Source: Alviniconcha marisindica (taxonomy: Eukaryota; Mollusca; Gastropoda; Provannidae). Taken from it: DNA of 64,000 nucleotides. The position numbers were made by a program, and so were the translations under genes. Below are positions 45,668 through 57,529 of the stretch, piece by piece (positions within the stretch are counted from its first letter, which is position 1; each line of letters opens with the position of its first letter). The stretch spans positions 626,501-690,500 of the forward strand of contig JABMCL010000460.1 of assembly GCA_018857735.1 (NCBI GenBank). The letters are read 5' to 3'. Below the pieces are notes generated by a model. That model did no database searches. It saw only the letters and a list, made by a program, of their open reading frames with translations, and was not told the origin of the DNA.

Positions 45668-45901
45668 ACGCTGTCTTGTGACTTTGCCCCTCACAGTTAA
45701 CAGAACTTCAAAATGACTCTTATTGCCGCCCATCATAATGCAGAACTCACTGTGGTGGTGACAGTATAGCATTAGGTGGTTATTAGATGCTGTCTTGCGA
45801 CTTTGCCCCTCACAGTTCACAAAACATTAAATGACTCTCACTGCTGCTAATGCTACCCATCATCATGCAGAACTCCCTGTGGTGGTGACAGTGTAGCGTT
45901 A
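45668..45901 (+). repeat. ~115-bp duplication x2
   Basis: GCTGTCTTG.GACTTTGCCC, CTCACAGTT.ACA.AAC, CATCATAATGCAGAACTC and GTGGTGGTGACAGT.TAGC recur in order. Confidence 0.85.
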
Positions 45902-46115
45902 GGAATAGTTCCCCTGCCACCCACCTCCTGGGATCTCCGTCCCCACCAGTACGTCTCCAGAGACAACTGGGCATTGAACCAGTCTGACAAACAACAAACC
46001 AACCTTTCTTTTGTCCTTTCCCCTCACATTTCTGTGTAAATGAACTCCTGCCCGAGGACCACCCCTACTTTAAAAAACACTTTTCTGTGACTTTTAAGGT
46101 AATATTTAAAGAAGT

Positions 46116-46372
46116 ATTCCACTGTAGTGGTGATTTCTATGCTGTCAATTTTCATGTAGAATAGTGAGCCAACTAGTGAAATACTCGTTATTGGGAATAA
46201 GACTTAAGTACTGTTTTAGAGCTTTGCTGTCTTTGAAATCTGATGTCCACTGTAGTGGTGATTTCTATGCTGTCAATTTTCATGTATAATAGTGAGCCAA
46301 CTAGTGAAATACTCGTTATTGGGAATAAGACTTAAGTATTGTTTTAGAGCTTTGCTGTCTTTGAAATCTGGT
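46116..46372 (+). repeat. ~130-bp tandem duplication x2, nearly identical
   Basis: CCACTGTAGTGGTGATTTCT through GCTGTCTTTGAAATCTG.TGT occurs twice with only a handful of changes, implying a recent event. Confidence 0.93.
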
Positions 46373-46557
46373 GTCTATAAGTATGAAAAAGTGGGGTTGG
46401 GTAAAGCACGTCACTTGTGTTATATCTTTATGTGGGCGAACATATCAGACCGGAACAGCCATTTAGGGAGACATTTTTTGAATCAGCCTGTCCATACTCA
46501 CAGTTGCCCGGATATAACCACACTGGTTGACTGGGCGCAAAACACCAATTTACTTTC

Positions 46558-46935
46558 TTACTTACCATACTCACAGTCTTTCACCAGCAGTTTTAATGCA
46601 GTTACAAACTGTTGGCAAGTTTCACCTGGTTCTTGAATCTTGCTGTGTAGTCTGTATCTTGCAAAAATTGGATTTGACTTGGGTAGCACGTAGGCCTGGA
46701 ACCTATCGTAGTACTCTTGCAGATCGTTCTCTTGTGCATCAGTCATGTTCCATGTGGAGAATATTCTTCTTCCTTTCTCACCTACCCGCAGCATCAAATA
46801 ACAGCATCATTCTTCTTCGTTCATCGCCCTCAATGGACCTTTGAACATGAACTCTGCATGCTGTCTAAAGGCTTTCCATTCTCCCACCAGATCAGCAGAA
46901 AAACCCCAGAAAACAACAACCAACCCCCCCCCACA
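46558..46935 (-). pseudogene. Ty3/gypsy-type gag remnant, disrupted
   Basis: The minus strand reads LVGEWKAFRQHAEFMFKGPL RAMNEEE, then a stop/frameshift, then LRVGEKGRRIFSTW and DRFQAYVLPKSNPIFARYRL followed by HSKIQEPGETCQQFVTALKL. This order (W..F...F, LL...G....IF..W, F..Y..P..N....R..F, PGET...FV..L) is that of invertebrate Ty3/gypsy Gag proteins. The frame is broken at least once and then ends at CEYGK with TAA; no protease or reverse transcriptase follows. A (GTT)n tract truncates the left side. I describe it as a degenerate host-genome fragment. Confidence 0.6.
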
Positions 46936-47132
46936 ACAACAACAAAAATGAAACAAAAAACAACAACAGCTGAATGACCCACAGTTTGGAGGTACTATGA
47001 ATGTGGACATAAATTCATCTCTTTGGGGATTTTGAGGTTCTCTTTGTAAAACCTGCAGTAAATCAGGCAATATAGCATCACATGCTGCCAGGAAATTCCG
47101 ACTGTTTTTGCCTTCTTGATCATCACTCGTCC

Positions 47133-47146
47133 CCCCCCCCCCCCCA
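47133..47146. repeat. Poly-C run
   Basis: About 14 C in a row; a G-rich frame on the minus strand results from it. Confidence 0.85.
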
Positions 47147-47689
47147 TCCTCTTTGAACACAAGATGACTCTTTTTGAATAGTGAGTCAGACTTCTGTTTG
47201 TGATTCATAGAATTTTTAACCCTGATACGACATTCACAGTTGACTTAGCATTACATATCAAGTAGCTAACCTTCCTCAATGACAGCAGTAACAGCACATG
47301 AATTACAACTGCTGATTCTGGAGCTTGCGCTCCAAATGTTTTCTAGTGCAGCCTGAAGTCAAATGAACTGCCTGTGACTTAATATACCCTCACTTTGTTT
47401 TGTCGACTTGTGTCTAGTTTCTAAACTTGTGTGACTGTTTTGGGCCAACAAGACATCAGAAGCGGTTTTATGAATACATCAGTTTGACAGCAGGCCACTG
47501 AGGTCGACGATTAGAGCAAGGGTAGAGATACGTGTCTAGTTGCCAAGCTTCTGTCAAAAGTTTTTACATGTCAGAACTTAAGCATGGTCAGGTTGCGTTG
47601 CTGGCTTCGCGCTAAGGGGTCTTCAGGGAGTTGTGAAGTGATGAAATTAACGGAAATGAGAATACCGGGAGTGAATTGTTGCTGCATGT

Positions 47690-48560
47690 CTTGTGAATAT
47701 TTGCCTCTGCTTGAACGTTAAAAACGGTTGAAACCTGTGAAAGCTCCCTCTGCTTGAACTCTGAAGAGGGTTAAAATTTGTATTCCCTCTGCTTGAACGT
47801 TGAAAACAGTTGAAATTTGTGAATGTTCTCTCTGAACATTGAAACTTGTGGAAACTTGTTCCCTCTGTTTTAACACCGAAGAGGGTTAAAATTTGTATTC
47901 CCTCTGCTTGAACGTTGAAAACAGTTGAAATTTGTGAATGTTCTCTCTGAACACTGAAACTTGTGGAAACTTGTGAATGTTCCCTCTGTTTTAACACTGA
48001 AGAGGGTTAAAATTTGTATTCGCTCTGCTTGAACGTTGAAAACGGTTGAAACCTGTGAATGTTCTCTCTGCTTGAACGTTGAAAACGGTTGAAACTTATG
48101 AATGTTCCCTCTGCTTGAACACTGAAGAGGGTTAAAATTTGTATTCCCTCTGCTTGAACGTTGAAAACGGTTGAAACTTATGAATGTTCCCTCTGCTTGA
48201 ACACTGAAGAGGGTTAAAATTTGTATTCCCTCTGCTTGAACGTTGAAAACGGTTGAAACCTGTGAATGTTCTCTCTGCTTGAACGTTGAATATGGGTGAC
48301 TGCTCACTGTGCTTGAACGCTGAAAACGGTTGAAACCTGTGAATGTTCTCTCTGCTTGAACAACTGAAGAAATGTTGAAACTTGTGAATGTTTAAGTGTT
48401 GAAAAGTGGATAAACCTGTGAATGTTCCCGCTACTTAAGCATTGAAAATGTGGGAATGTTCTCTCTGCTTGAACGTTGAAAAAGGGTTGAGATTTGTGAA
48501 TGTTTGCCGCTACTTGAACGTTGAACAGGACTAAAATGTGTGGATGTTTGCCTCTACGTG
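47690..48560 (-). repeat. 39-43-bp minisatellite with two alternating unit types
   Basis: Type 1: TTGAACGTTGAAAACGGTTG, AAACCTGTGAATGTTC.CTC, TGC. Type 2: TTGAACACTGAAGAGGGTTA, AAATTTGTATTCCCTCTGC. They alternate in a higher-order pattern between 47740 and 48270, then decay to the right. Open frames reading REHSQVSTVFNVQAEG come from the repeat. Confidence 0.93.
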
Positions 48561-48908
48561 AACGTTAAAACTTACTGGTGTCGGTTGTGCCTGAACGACG
48601 AAAGGAGATTGGAAACTTTTGAGTGTTACTTTTGCATTTATGTTGAAGCCAGTTCAAACTTGTGCATTGTTGTCATGTTTGAATATTGAAGAAAAGAAAG
48701 GGGGGCTAAACCGTATCGGGCTTAGATTTCAACCATGTGCATCATTAGTAGTATCGGCTAAGATGCTTGTGAAGAAGAAGAAGAAGAAGGGAATGCAGGT
48801 TCACATAATGGCACAATGGTGTAAAACTGTGTTCTTAGGAAAAGCCGATGTTGTTGTCTTGCCATGAAATATTCTGGGATTAAATTCAGGGACGAAAAAC
48901 ATGGCACT

Positions 48909-48912
48909 TGTG

Positions 48913-48944
<32 letters not shown>

Positions 48945-48955
48945 TGTGTGTGTGG
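48909..48955. repeat. (GTGC)n microsatellite
   Basis: Tetranucleotide GTGC repeats followed by GT repeats. Confidence 0.9.
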
Positions 48956-49218
48956 TGAGAGAGATGTTCTCCTTGCACGTATATCAGACGAAAGTTACTC
49001 CTGACATTTAGAGGAGTTGCCAAAGAAAATGTTACAGATATTTTCTTCTGGCATTGCTGTTTACGTGATATAATCCGGCTTGCGAATCTGTACGACTCGT
49101 ACACGTTTTGCGAAAATATTAGTTTCAACAGCAACATTGACAAAACGAAAAACGTCTCTGAGGTGAGGCAGAGCATATAATTCACGAGAACTTCCTAAAA
49201 TTAACTGATAAAAACAAC

Positions 49219-49334
49219 ACAAAACAACAACAACAACAACAAACAACAACAAAACAAAACCGAACAAACCAAAAACAAAACAAGCAAAAACCGGCAGCAA
49301 CAAAAATAAATAAATAAATAAAGCGAAACACACA

Positions 49335-49366
<32 letters not shown>

Positions 49367-49390
49367 CGACGCACGCACGCACACACGCAC

Positions 49391-49437
<47 letters not shown>

Positions 49438-49450
49438 GCACACACACAAA
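49219..49450. repeat. Compound (AAC)n, (ACGC)n and (AC)n repeats
   Basis: AAC-rich DNA, then AAATAAAT, then CGCA tetranucleotides and a CA run. No coding potential. Confidence 0.93.
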
Positions 49451-49914
49451 ACCACAACAATTACGACCGATTTAAAAGACCGCCACCTGGAACTGAACCT
49501 GAAAGGATGTTTGTGACATAAAAGGAGATTAGCTAATCGTCAATATTTATCATGGTAATAAACGGACACTTGGTGCATTGTCCAAAACCCTGCCGAAATC
49601 ATTGAGCGTCTGATGTAAACCGCAGGGAGAACAAAGGCACTACCTCAACTCCATTACGCTGATGTACGTTGAGATAGGTGGGTTGCTTCACATGAAAAAT
49701 GCCGAAGTGAGGAAGCAGACGTGAATGGGGGAAACAGCAGCAGCGGCAACAAAGCCAGACGTTTCAGTGGGGCTGTTTTTGTGGTAAACACGACCCGGAG
49801 GTATGTTAAGCGTTCTTGAAGACGTGTTCTGGGGCCGTGCTCCACTTGTCTTACTGCTGACAGCTTGCAAAGGACCCCCATGGCCCCACCCCGGCTTTGC
49901 TCACACTCACTCAC

Positions 49915-50360
49915 TCACTCACTCATTCACACGCACACGCACGCACAATCAGTATCACCCACACAATCAGTATTACCCACACAATCAGTATCACCCACAA
50001 TCAGTATCACCCACACAATCAGTATCACACACACAATCAGTATCACACACACACAATCAGTATTACCCACACAATCAGTATCACCCACAATCAGTATCAC
50101 ACACACAATCAGTATCCCGCACAATCAGTATCACACACACAATCAATATCACCCACAATCAGTAGTCACCCACAATCAGTATACCCACAATCAGTATCAC
50201 CCACACAATTAGTATCGTACAATCAGTATCACCCATGATCAATATCACCCACACAATCACCCACAATCAGTATCACCCGCCACACAATCAGTATCACCCA
50301 CAATCAGTATCAGCCACACAATCAGTATCAACCACAATCAGTATCACACTCAGTCACAGA
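49915..50360 (+). repeat. ~17-bp minisatellite (CACAATCAGTATCACC)
   Basis: About 25 copies of CACAATCAGTATCACCCA with A/C and length variants. It grades into the CA array that follows. Confidence 0.93.
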
Positions 50361-50399
50361 CGCACACAAACTGTAGGTTCGACCACGCTTACTGCCAGT

Positions 50400-50468
<69 letters not shown>

Positions 50469-50666
50469 CTACTCGCGCGCACATGCACACACTCAACCAC
50501 GCATACCCGTACAAACCAAACACACACAACACACACACACACACACACCCCACACACACACACACACACACACACACCACACACACACACAGCTTACTCG
50601 CGCGCACATGCACACACTCAACCACGAATACTGTCTGTGACAATACACACACACACACGCGCGCGC

Positions 50667-50734
<68 letters not shown>

Positions 50735-50825
50735 TACTGAGGCGCACATGCACACACTCAGCCACGCATACTGTCTGTGACAATACACACACGCACACGC
50801 ACACACACACACACACACACACTGA
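50400..50825. repeat. (CA)n array with a higher-order duplication
   Basis: CA repeats interrupted three times by GCGCGCACATGCACACACTC plus AACCACG.ATAC. The second and third blocks also share CTGTCTGTGACAATACAC. The array duplicated as a unit of about 120-150 bp. Confidence 0.9.
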
Positions 50826-51359
50826 AATACCCGCTCGCACACACGAACACACACCATGTAGATGCGCGCACACGCACCGGCACAGCAACCGATAACTGAC
50901 TATTGTCCGCCGTAATACAATCGTGTCCAACATAATGCCGGCAATTCGCCGGTTCCGGTGACCTGTCCGCCAGTGAGAATAACAACAACAAAGCGATACA
51001 TTCTGAGTGCTTCGTTGTTACGGGCGGAAAAATGAGGCCTTTGTCGGCAGCCGTAGGCAGGACGGCAGCCAGAAGTACTGTTTGCTGACAACTGGCGCTA
51101 CATACTCAGTCTCTTACCTCAGTGTAAACCTGTGCCACACTGCTATGCTGTACATTTACTGTACAGAACTCTGTTTACCCTTCCCTAATGATGTGAATGT
51201 GTTTTTAAACTACAGGTGAATAGACCGTCATGCGCCGGAAAGATACCCGCCTCGGGATAGGCTGGCCGGGTTGGTGGCTGGAGAGGCCTGGGGTATGGCG
51301 GTGGTGGTGGGGGGGTGGGGGTGGGGGTTGCACCACCTGCCAAGGTGTTCTCTTTGACT

Positions 51360-51505
51360 CTCAGTCTCTCTCTCTCTCTCCTTCACCCTCGGCTTCCATC
51401 CCACTAGGATTCAACCTCCACCCCAATTCAACCTCCACCCCACTAGGATTCAACCTCCAATTTTTTTCTTCTTCTCTCTCTCTCTCCTCTCTCTCCATCC
51501 TCAAC

Positions 51506-51538
<33 letters not shown>

Positions 51539-51574
51539 TCCTACTCAACGTCTGTCTCTCCTCTCTCCCCGTCA

Positions 51575-51631
<57 letters not shown>

Positions 51632-51718
51632 CACTCAACGTCTGTCTTCCTTCCTCTCCCCACAAGGTTTCAACCTCCAATATTGTTCTCTCTCTCTCTC
51701 TCTCTCTCTCTCCTCAAC

Positions 51719-51761
<43 letters not shown>

Positions 51762-52316
51762 CACTCACTCTTCTCCTTCCCCACCCCAACCCCACTAGGA
51801 TTCAACCTCCAATTTTGTTTTCTCTCTCTCTCTGTGTCTCTATGTCTCTGTCTCTCTGTCTCTCTCTGTCTCTCTCTGTCTGTCCTCTGTTCTGTCTCTC
51901 TCTCTCTCCACACTCAACGTCTGTCTTTTCCTCTCCCCCACCCCACTAGGATTGAACCTCCCAGTTTCGGATTGGGTAGGATTCGGCACCCTCCACAATC
52001 AGTTCTCTCCCTCCACTGTGTCTCTTCTCATCTCCGCCAGTCCACTTGGATTCACCCCCCAAATCTCTCTCTCTCTCTCTCTCTCTCTTGGTTGTGTTGT
52101 AACTGTATCCAGTCCACTTGGATTCACCCCCCAATCTTCTCTCTCTCTCTTCTGCGTCTTGTTGTACTTCTCCAGTCACTAGGATCACCCCAAATCTCTT
52201 CTCTCTCTCTCTCATCAGCTAGGTTGAACGTACCAGTTCGTTAGGATTCGACACCCTCCAAATCATTCTCTCCTCTCCATGGTTGTGTTTACTGCCAGTC
52301 CACTTGGATTCACCCC

Positions 52317-52355
<39 letters not shown>
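51360..52355. repeat. (CT)n array with dispersed CCCACTAGGATTCAACCTCC blocks
   Basis: Long CT runs separated by recurring blocks (CACTAGGATTCAACCTCCAA and ACTCAACGTCTGTC; later CCACTTGGATTCACCCCCCA). Long Ser/Leu frames are artefacts. Confidence 0.93.
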
Positions 52356-52356
<1 letters not shown>

Positions 52357-52456
52357 TGTGTTGTAACTGTATCAAGGACAGATTGCCCGAAAGGCATTCG
52401 TGCCTAAACCTTTATCCTTGCGTAATAAAGTTCAGTCAGTCAGTCAGTCAGTCAGG
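52356..52456 (+). mobile_element. Non-LTR retrotransposon/SINE 3' tail with (TCAG)n
   Basis: GTAACTGTATCAAGGACAGA, TTCGTGCCTAAACCTTTATC, CTTGCGTAATAAAGTTCAGT then CAG repeats. The AATAAAGTT ending with a short tandem tail resembles LINE-mobilised 3' ends. Related tails lie at 52536-52590 and 60093-60188. Confidence 0.55.
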
Positions 52457-52535
52457 AAGTCAGCCAGTCTCTCTCTCTTATACTCATCAGCAGCTTAACA
52501 AGGACTAGTTGTTAGGTTTTTGACTGAACCTGAAC

Positions 52536-52590
52536 AACAATCCTTGTAAAATAAAGTTGTAGTTTTTGTTGTTGTTCGAGTTCTCTCTCG
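52536..52590 (+). mobile_element. Related retroelement 3' tail (copy 2)
   Basis: CAACAATCCTTGTAAAATAA, AGTTGTAG then TTGTTGTTG. It shares the ATCCTTGY.AAATAAAGTT ending with the copy at 52356. Confidence 0.45.
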
Positions 52591-53217
52591 AGTCTCTCCT
52601 CTTTTACCCTTCTCATCCCGCACTCATCAGACTCTCTTCCCAAATCCGAAAATTCAGTGATAATGCACGCCAGCACTGACCGATCATTTCTTATTTGGTT
52701 CAGCACCATCGTCAGTCAGCCGCATTGGCAGCTACGCTAATTTGACACTAAATTTCCCGCAACCGGCTCACACATTAAGGAAATCTGACAGGTCGATTGG
52801 TGAAGGGACGAACCGAGTTCATCAGCGAGTTAGCTAGCTACCACCGGCATTTGCGATAACTCAAACAGAAAGAGGCTGTGGCTTCATGAATCTTTTCATC
52901 ACTGCTGTTATCGTCAAATTGCTGCCCGGTCGCGTCAAATTGGCTAGCCAACCCGGCACTAGAAAAACACCAAGTAAACAGACAGATCCAGCCAAATATC
53001 GGTAAACAGCAATGTGGTTTTGACTGAATCAACCCGAAAAGCAGAAACCTGAACAGAGAGGCTAGACAGGAAGAATTCCTGTAGGTAGCAATGGCATTCA
53101 AAGCTATGTTGGCACCTAGTATACACACAGGCTTAAGAGATGGAATCTTCCACAGGGCTGAGTTTTCAGCAAATAGGTCACGAATTTTGGCATTATGTGG
53201 TACCCCCACTTCGGAAA

Positions 53218-53441
53218 TTAACCCCTTCACTGCCATGACGTCACACGAAAACAACCAATAAAATTGCGAAATTTGAAACTCTGCCATTTTTTTTCTCTTT
53301 TTTTCTTTCGCACTGGCATGTGAAAGGATTTTCATCAAAATTCATAGCATTGAAAATAAATGCGTCAAAGGACTGTTTGCAGGCGTGTCCGTGCATCTTT
53401 CAACCCGGAAATTTTACAGATCGGGGCAGTGAAGGGGTTAA
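53218..53441. mobile_element. piggyBac-like MITE with TTAA ends
   Basis: The 224-bp element has TTAA at both ends (53218-53221 and 53438-53441) and perfect 13-bp terminal inverted repeats: CCCCTTCACTGCC on the left, GGCAGTGAAGGGG on the right. TTAA duplication plus a C-rich TIR is the hallmark of the piggyBac superfamily. No transposase is encoded, so it is a non-autonomous copy. Confidence 0.85.
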
Positions 53442-53770
53442 AGTACAGAGTGTAGAAGAACCTGCCCTACAACGCTTCGTCCTCACCGTCCAAACTTTGG
53501 GTATTTACTACACAGGTCAGGAATAACACCGCAAGTCAGCTCTCCACACATTTTATGTTTAGACGGCTTCTGGGTGACTGGCGATTGTCAGATGAAACTG
53601 TCTGCATGCTCACCAGTTTGGCTTTCACACTCTAAGTGCTGCTGCTGCACGTCTCAGTTGTTCTCGCTATGTTCGAAGACCTTGTTTACTGCGCTAAAGC
53701 TACAAAATCCAAATATAATCATGCACGTCAAAAATCTGAAACGACAACGACTGCTAGCGTTCTAAAACAA

Positions 53771-54072
53771 GATCCAAACACATAAAAAGTTCAAAAGAAC
53801 GCTTATTCAGTATTAGGACACAAACACACAATATGCAAATTTTCGGAATCTTCCAAGCACTGGACGGAAAAAACAACATAGCTCGACGAAAAAATTATGT
53901 TATTTCAGTCGCAGCTTCTCGTCTAATTTTTCATCGTTTTTAACAGTTTAACTGTTGTTTAAGCGTCGTTTTTTTAGCTTGACAAAGGGGGATTATCCCG
54001 AAAGTTTGCAGATTGTGTGTTTGTGTCCTAATAAATAAGCGTTCTTTTGAACCTTCTATGTGTTTGGATTTC
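53771..54072. mobile_element. Foldback MITE-like element with ~75-bp inverted arms
   Basis: Left arm GATCCAAACACATAAAAAGT, TCAAAAGAACGCTTATTC, AGGACACAAACACACAAT; right arm (53998-54072) is its reverse complement at roughly 85-90 percent. The centre is ~150 bp. A related left arm with the same flank (CTGCTAGCGTTCTAAAACAA) lies at 55661, so that flank belongs to the element and its full length may exceed the stated span. Confidence 0.8.
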
Positions 54073-54145
54073 ATAATCATGCACGACGTTAATCAAATCT
54101 ATATTTAATATATTTTGATACTTGTTTTATTACTTGAAACATTTG

Positions 54146-54155
54146 TGTGTGTGTG

Positions 54156-54206
<51 letters not shown>

Positions 54207-54270
54207 ATGGGTGCGTGCGTGCGTGCGTGCGTGAGTGTGTGTGTGTGTGCGTGCGCGCGCGCGCGTGCAC
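54146..54270. repeat. (GT)n/(GTGC)n microsatellite
   Basis: GT, GTGC and GC dinucleotide blocks. Confidence 0.92.
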
Positions 54271-54595
54271 TGATCAAGAACTTCAATTGCGCTAGAAACA
54301 AACAATGAATAATAATAATAAATCAGTCCTCAAAATAGAAGAAAGAAAAAATGCTGTATATTTTCTTTGGCAGTTCTACCTGAGCGGCATTTATATCAGT
54401 ATCTGCCAGCATTCGACAATCTCTGCCCGAGAAGACCAATTAATGGCAACTGTTCCCACAAACCGAACGACTGGGTTATGTGAAAATGTTCTAACCCTTT
54501 AAAAAAAATTTTGGTCCCTGCCGCAGACGGCGCCCCCCAAAATCAACAACAAAAACAAAAACAAAAACAAAAAACAACAAAAATCTGTCTTTCTG

Positions 54596-54841
54596 CTCTG
54601 TTTCTGCTCGTTCAGTCTCTCCTTCGTGGAAGGACTTATCCTGGGCATCGTGCCACTGCTGCTCAAACCACTGCGCTGTTGGGGAAGTGAGACTACTCCG
54701 TACCGATAGGTTCATCGTAGTCAGGGCGCCTTCAGGGCGGAGGGTGGAGTGTGCGTATGACCTTTTTCTCGTCGGCGCAGGCGTACCTGGAGAGAGGGAC
54801 AGGTTCTGCTCGTAACAGACGTAGTGATCGAGGCGTGCGCC
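54596..54841 (-). other. Unassigned ORF with W-rich, acidic C-terminal stretch
   Basis: The minus-strand frame runs MSCGARLDHYVCYEQNLSLS then RKRSYAHSTLRPEGALTTMN, LSVRSSLTSPTAQWFEQQWH and DAQDKSFHEGETERAETEQK before low-complexity DNA. The WF..xW.....F....ERAE pattern loosely recalls tektin N-termini, but the match is too weak for a name. No good donor is seen after the conserved-looking part. It may be an orphan exon or chance. Confidence 0.2.
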
Positions 54842-54991
54842 ACAAGACAAAGCCGGTTCGCTGGCCCTACCGTGCGAGGATTATGAAATAGAGGTAGTGG
54901 AATAGGGTTTTGCTGATATGCCGGTCTCTCAGATAGGCATGCATCCCTTCACGTCTACCGCGCGTGGCGTGCACGCTAACGTGCATAGCGT

Positions 54992-54992
<1 letters not shown>

Positions 54993-55060
<68 letters not shown>

Positions 55061-55067
55061 CAACACA

Positions 55068-55111
<44 letters not shown>
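54993..55111. repeat. (GCAC)n and (CA)n microsatellite
   Basis: CGCA tetranucleotides then CA repeats. Confidence 0.92.
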
Positions 55112-55322
55112 TCATGCAACCTCCAGTTCTACTGACAAAAACAACAGGATCCATCAAATTATAGTTAAAAAAGGCAGAGCAGAACGTTAAAATGGTATGA
55201 CCAATGACCACCACAAAAGATGGACAAACGAGAACACTAATCGTCAGACGATCCTAAGCCAAGAAAGGCTCTCTCAGTATAAGGAGAAGATTTCTAGTAC
55301 ACTGACTGTATCCCTCCCTACG

Positions 55323-55343
55323 CCCCCCCCCCCCCCCCCCCCC
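55323..55343. repeat. 21-base poly-C run
   Basis: Uninterrupted C run; possible i-motif/G-quadruplex former on opposite strands. Confidence 0.88.
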
Positions 55344-55644
55344 GAATTACGTACAACTGATAGGGCGAAGTGAAAGGTCTTGTTCCTACAAGAGAGAAAT
55401 TGTTGCTTAACGTTCACGGAGGCGAGTAGGCCTATTAGGGACGGGCAATACAAGGCTGTCCAGGTGCTTAAACAGACAACCTTGATTGCCCACAATACCA
55501 GCTGAGGCAGCGTCTGCTCTCGCACACGCATAGGTAGGTAAAGGTGAATCGTTTTGACGCAAAGATCCTGCTATGAAGCCTCAACCCCAAAGAAGCCTCA
55601 ACACACCAGTGTGATCAAGGCTGGGATAAGAATCTGAAACAAGA

Positions 55645-55735
55645 ATGACTGCTAGCGTTCTAAAACAAGATCCGCACGCATAAAAGGTTCAAAAGAACGC
55701 TATTTATTGGGAAAAAACACAACCTGCAAATTCAA
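55645..55735. mobile_element. Foldback element, single arm copy
   Basis: GACTGCTAGCGTTCTAAAAC, AAGATCCGCACGCATAAAAG, GTTCAAAAGAACGCTATTTA match 53748-53815 including sequence left of the arm. No right arm is seen, so it is a truncated copy. Confidence 0.7.
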
Positions 55736-56214
55736 GATAAAAACCAAACAAATAACCAACAACAAAGCAAGAATAACAAGCGGTAGTAATGTACGTTGGC
55801 AAAAAGTTAACAGCTGCAAGGAAGATGTATAGAAATGAGAGGGTGGTATATTCAGTACTTCAATGCAATTACAGAGCTGTCACAGACGTGAATGTGCACT
55901 CGCAAAGCAAGCTCAGTATCAGCTGAGGACGATGTCCGAGACAGAATAATGTATACTCAATGAAAATCTTTTAATAATGCTTTGGAACATTTACCTACTT
56001 GAATGACCTTCTTTTCAAAGTTCGCGTGTATGTGATTAAAACCCGAAGTAGAAATCTGTTTTATTCTGAATCGAAGTACCGCGATAGGACAAAGAAACAG
56101 ATGTACGATTTTTGTTTGAATATTAATTGTGTGGCACTTATCGTCAAAATTGTCTCACAGGTGGTTTCACATTGTGTCTTCTCATGAGATGTTTGTACTT
56201 TTTGGTATGAGTGT

Positions 56215-56345
56215 CCTTAGGTAGTTTTAGCTTGCGAGAGCTTACATGTATGCACTGTGTGTATCTGGCGCTGTGAACACGCAAGTTTTTGTGTGGAAGT
56301 TTTTTTATGCGCTATATATAAATTTTCATTCATTCATTTTCATTC
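56215..56345 (+). repeat. Dispersed repeat family D (copy 1)
   Basis: TGTATGCACTGTGTGTATCT, CACGCAAGTTTTTGTGTGGA, AGTTTTTTTATGCGCTATAT then ATTCATTCATT. A matching copy lies at 56872-56998. The GCGCTATAT plus ATTC-type tail resembles LINE/SINE 3' ends. Confidence 0.7.
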
Positions 56346-56619
56346 AAACATGGCCAATCTCTGGTTTGAAGATCTATTTTTTTTCCTACTGGAAATCAAG
56401 ACTTTCCAAGTGTTTTACCACCATGCTGAGTAGGTGAGTGTAACTGCCGACACCTCCACTAACAGTCATTCATTCATTTACAGAGTGCAATCTCGACCAC
56501 CCCCCTCCCCCCCGCTCCCTCACCCATACACAGACACACACATACACATCATGTCAGACTCACACACACACTGGCACGCACACACGTGACAAATACTGAC
56601 ACGCGGCTACATATACAAC

Positions 56620-56740
56620 ATCCACACACACGCACACACACACACACACATACACGCACACGCACGCACACGCACACACACACACACACACGCACGCACA
56701 CGCACACACACACACACACACACATGCGCGCGCGCGGCAC
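56620..56740. repeat. (CA)n with CGCA interruptions
   Basis: CA repeats between the two family D copies. Confidence 0.92.
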
Positions 56741-56871
56741 ACACTGTTGAACAGTTTTGTCCCGGCAGCAGTTGCCAAACGCCCCAACTACTGAAACAGT
56801 CCTGTTAGTGAAGTGTTAATTGCCGACAGGCACATTAAACCTGATTCAGTCATTGGCACGAATGTCTTTTT

Positions 56872-56998
56872 TGGTAGTTTGAGCTTGTGAGAGCCAGCAT
56901 GTATGCACTGTGTGTATCTGACGATGTCAACACGCTAGTTTTTGTGCGGAAGTTTTTACATGCACCACTATTATATACATTTTCATTCATTCATAAAA
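56872..56998 (+). repeat. Dispersed repeat family D (copy 2)
   Basis: GTATGCACTGTGTGTATCTG, ACACGCTAGTTTTTGTGCGG, then CATTCATTCAT; direct orientation to copy 1, about 650 bp away. Confidence 0.7.
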
Positions 56999-57529
56999 CT
57001 TTAAAAGGCACGTCATCACGACTGGCCCACCGGACTTTCATTTCAAGCGCCTCTGCCATGCACTTACGACGCTCACCACACAATCAGTGTTGGCGGGCTT
57101 TTGTTTTGCTCCTGTGCCGTCGTGACCACTGCGCCACACAAGCACCTGCAAAGCGCCCGGGTCCGGCCTCTCCCGTAGTAGTCCCGTCTCCCTCCCACGG
57201 AGCCAGCGGAACTCTTTATAAAACCTCACCCACCGCTGTCTTCTTCCGACCTGCTAGCCTCGACACGGAGAGTCTCGGTGCCAAGTTGCATTGTATCTTG
57301 TAGGCTGAGTACGTGAGTACGTGTCTGAGCCAATGCGAGCATCTTTCAACACTTATCTGGACTGACAGCCTTCCTAGGAAAAGGGACTGTGACGGTACTG
57401 GACTAGCGCATGGTTGTGTTATATATATATATAGACCATGCGCGGTGACGGTAATATAACAAAGGTTCTGTTCTGCTGCAGAAGTCGGATCTGAATTAAC
57501 AGGCAATTCGGCTGCAAACAAAGCTATGA

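Noticed and set aside
46980..47140. Possible glycolipid-transfer-protein exon on the minus strand (NFLAACDAILPDLLQVL)
   Set aside because: The resemblance covers fewer than 20 residues, the following residues do not fit the family, and no supporting exons were found.
57200..57310. TATA box (TTTATAAAAC) and possible first exon
   Set aside because: Only a single AT-rich motif is present, with no coding exon or conserved element next to it.
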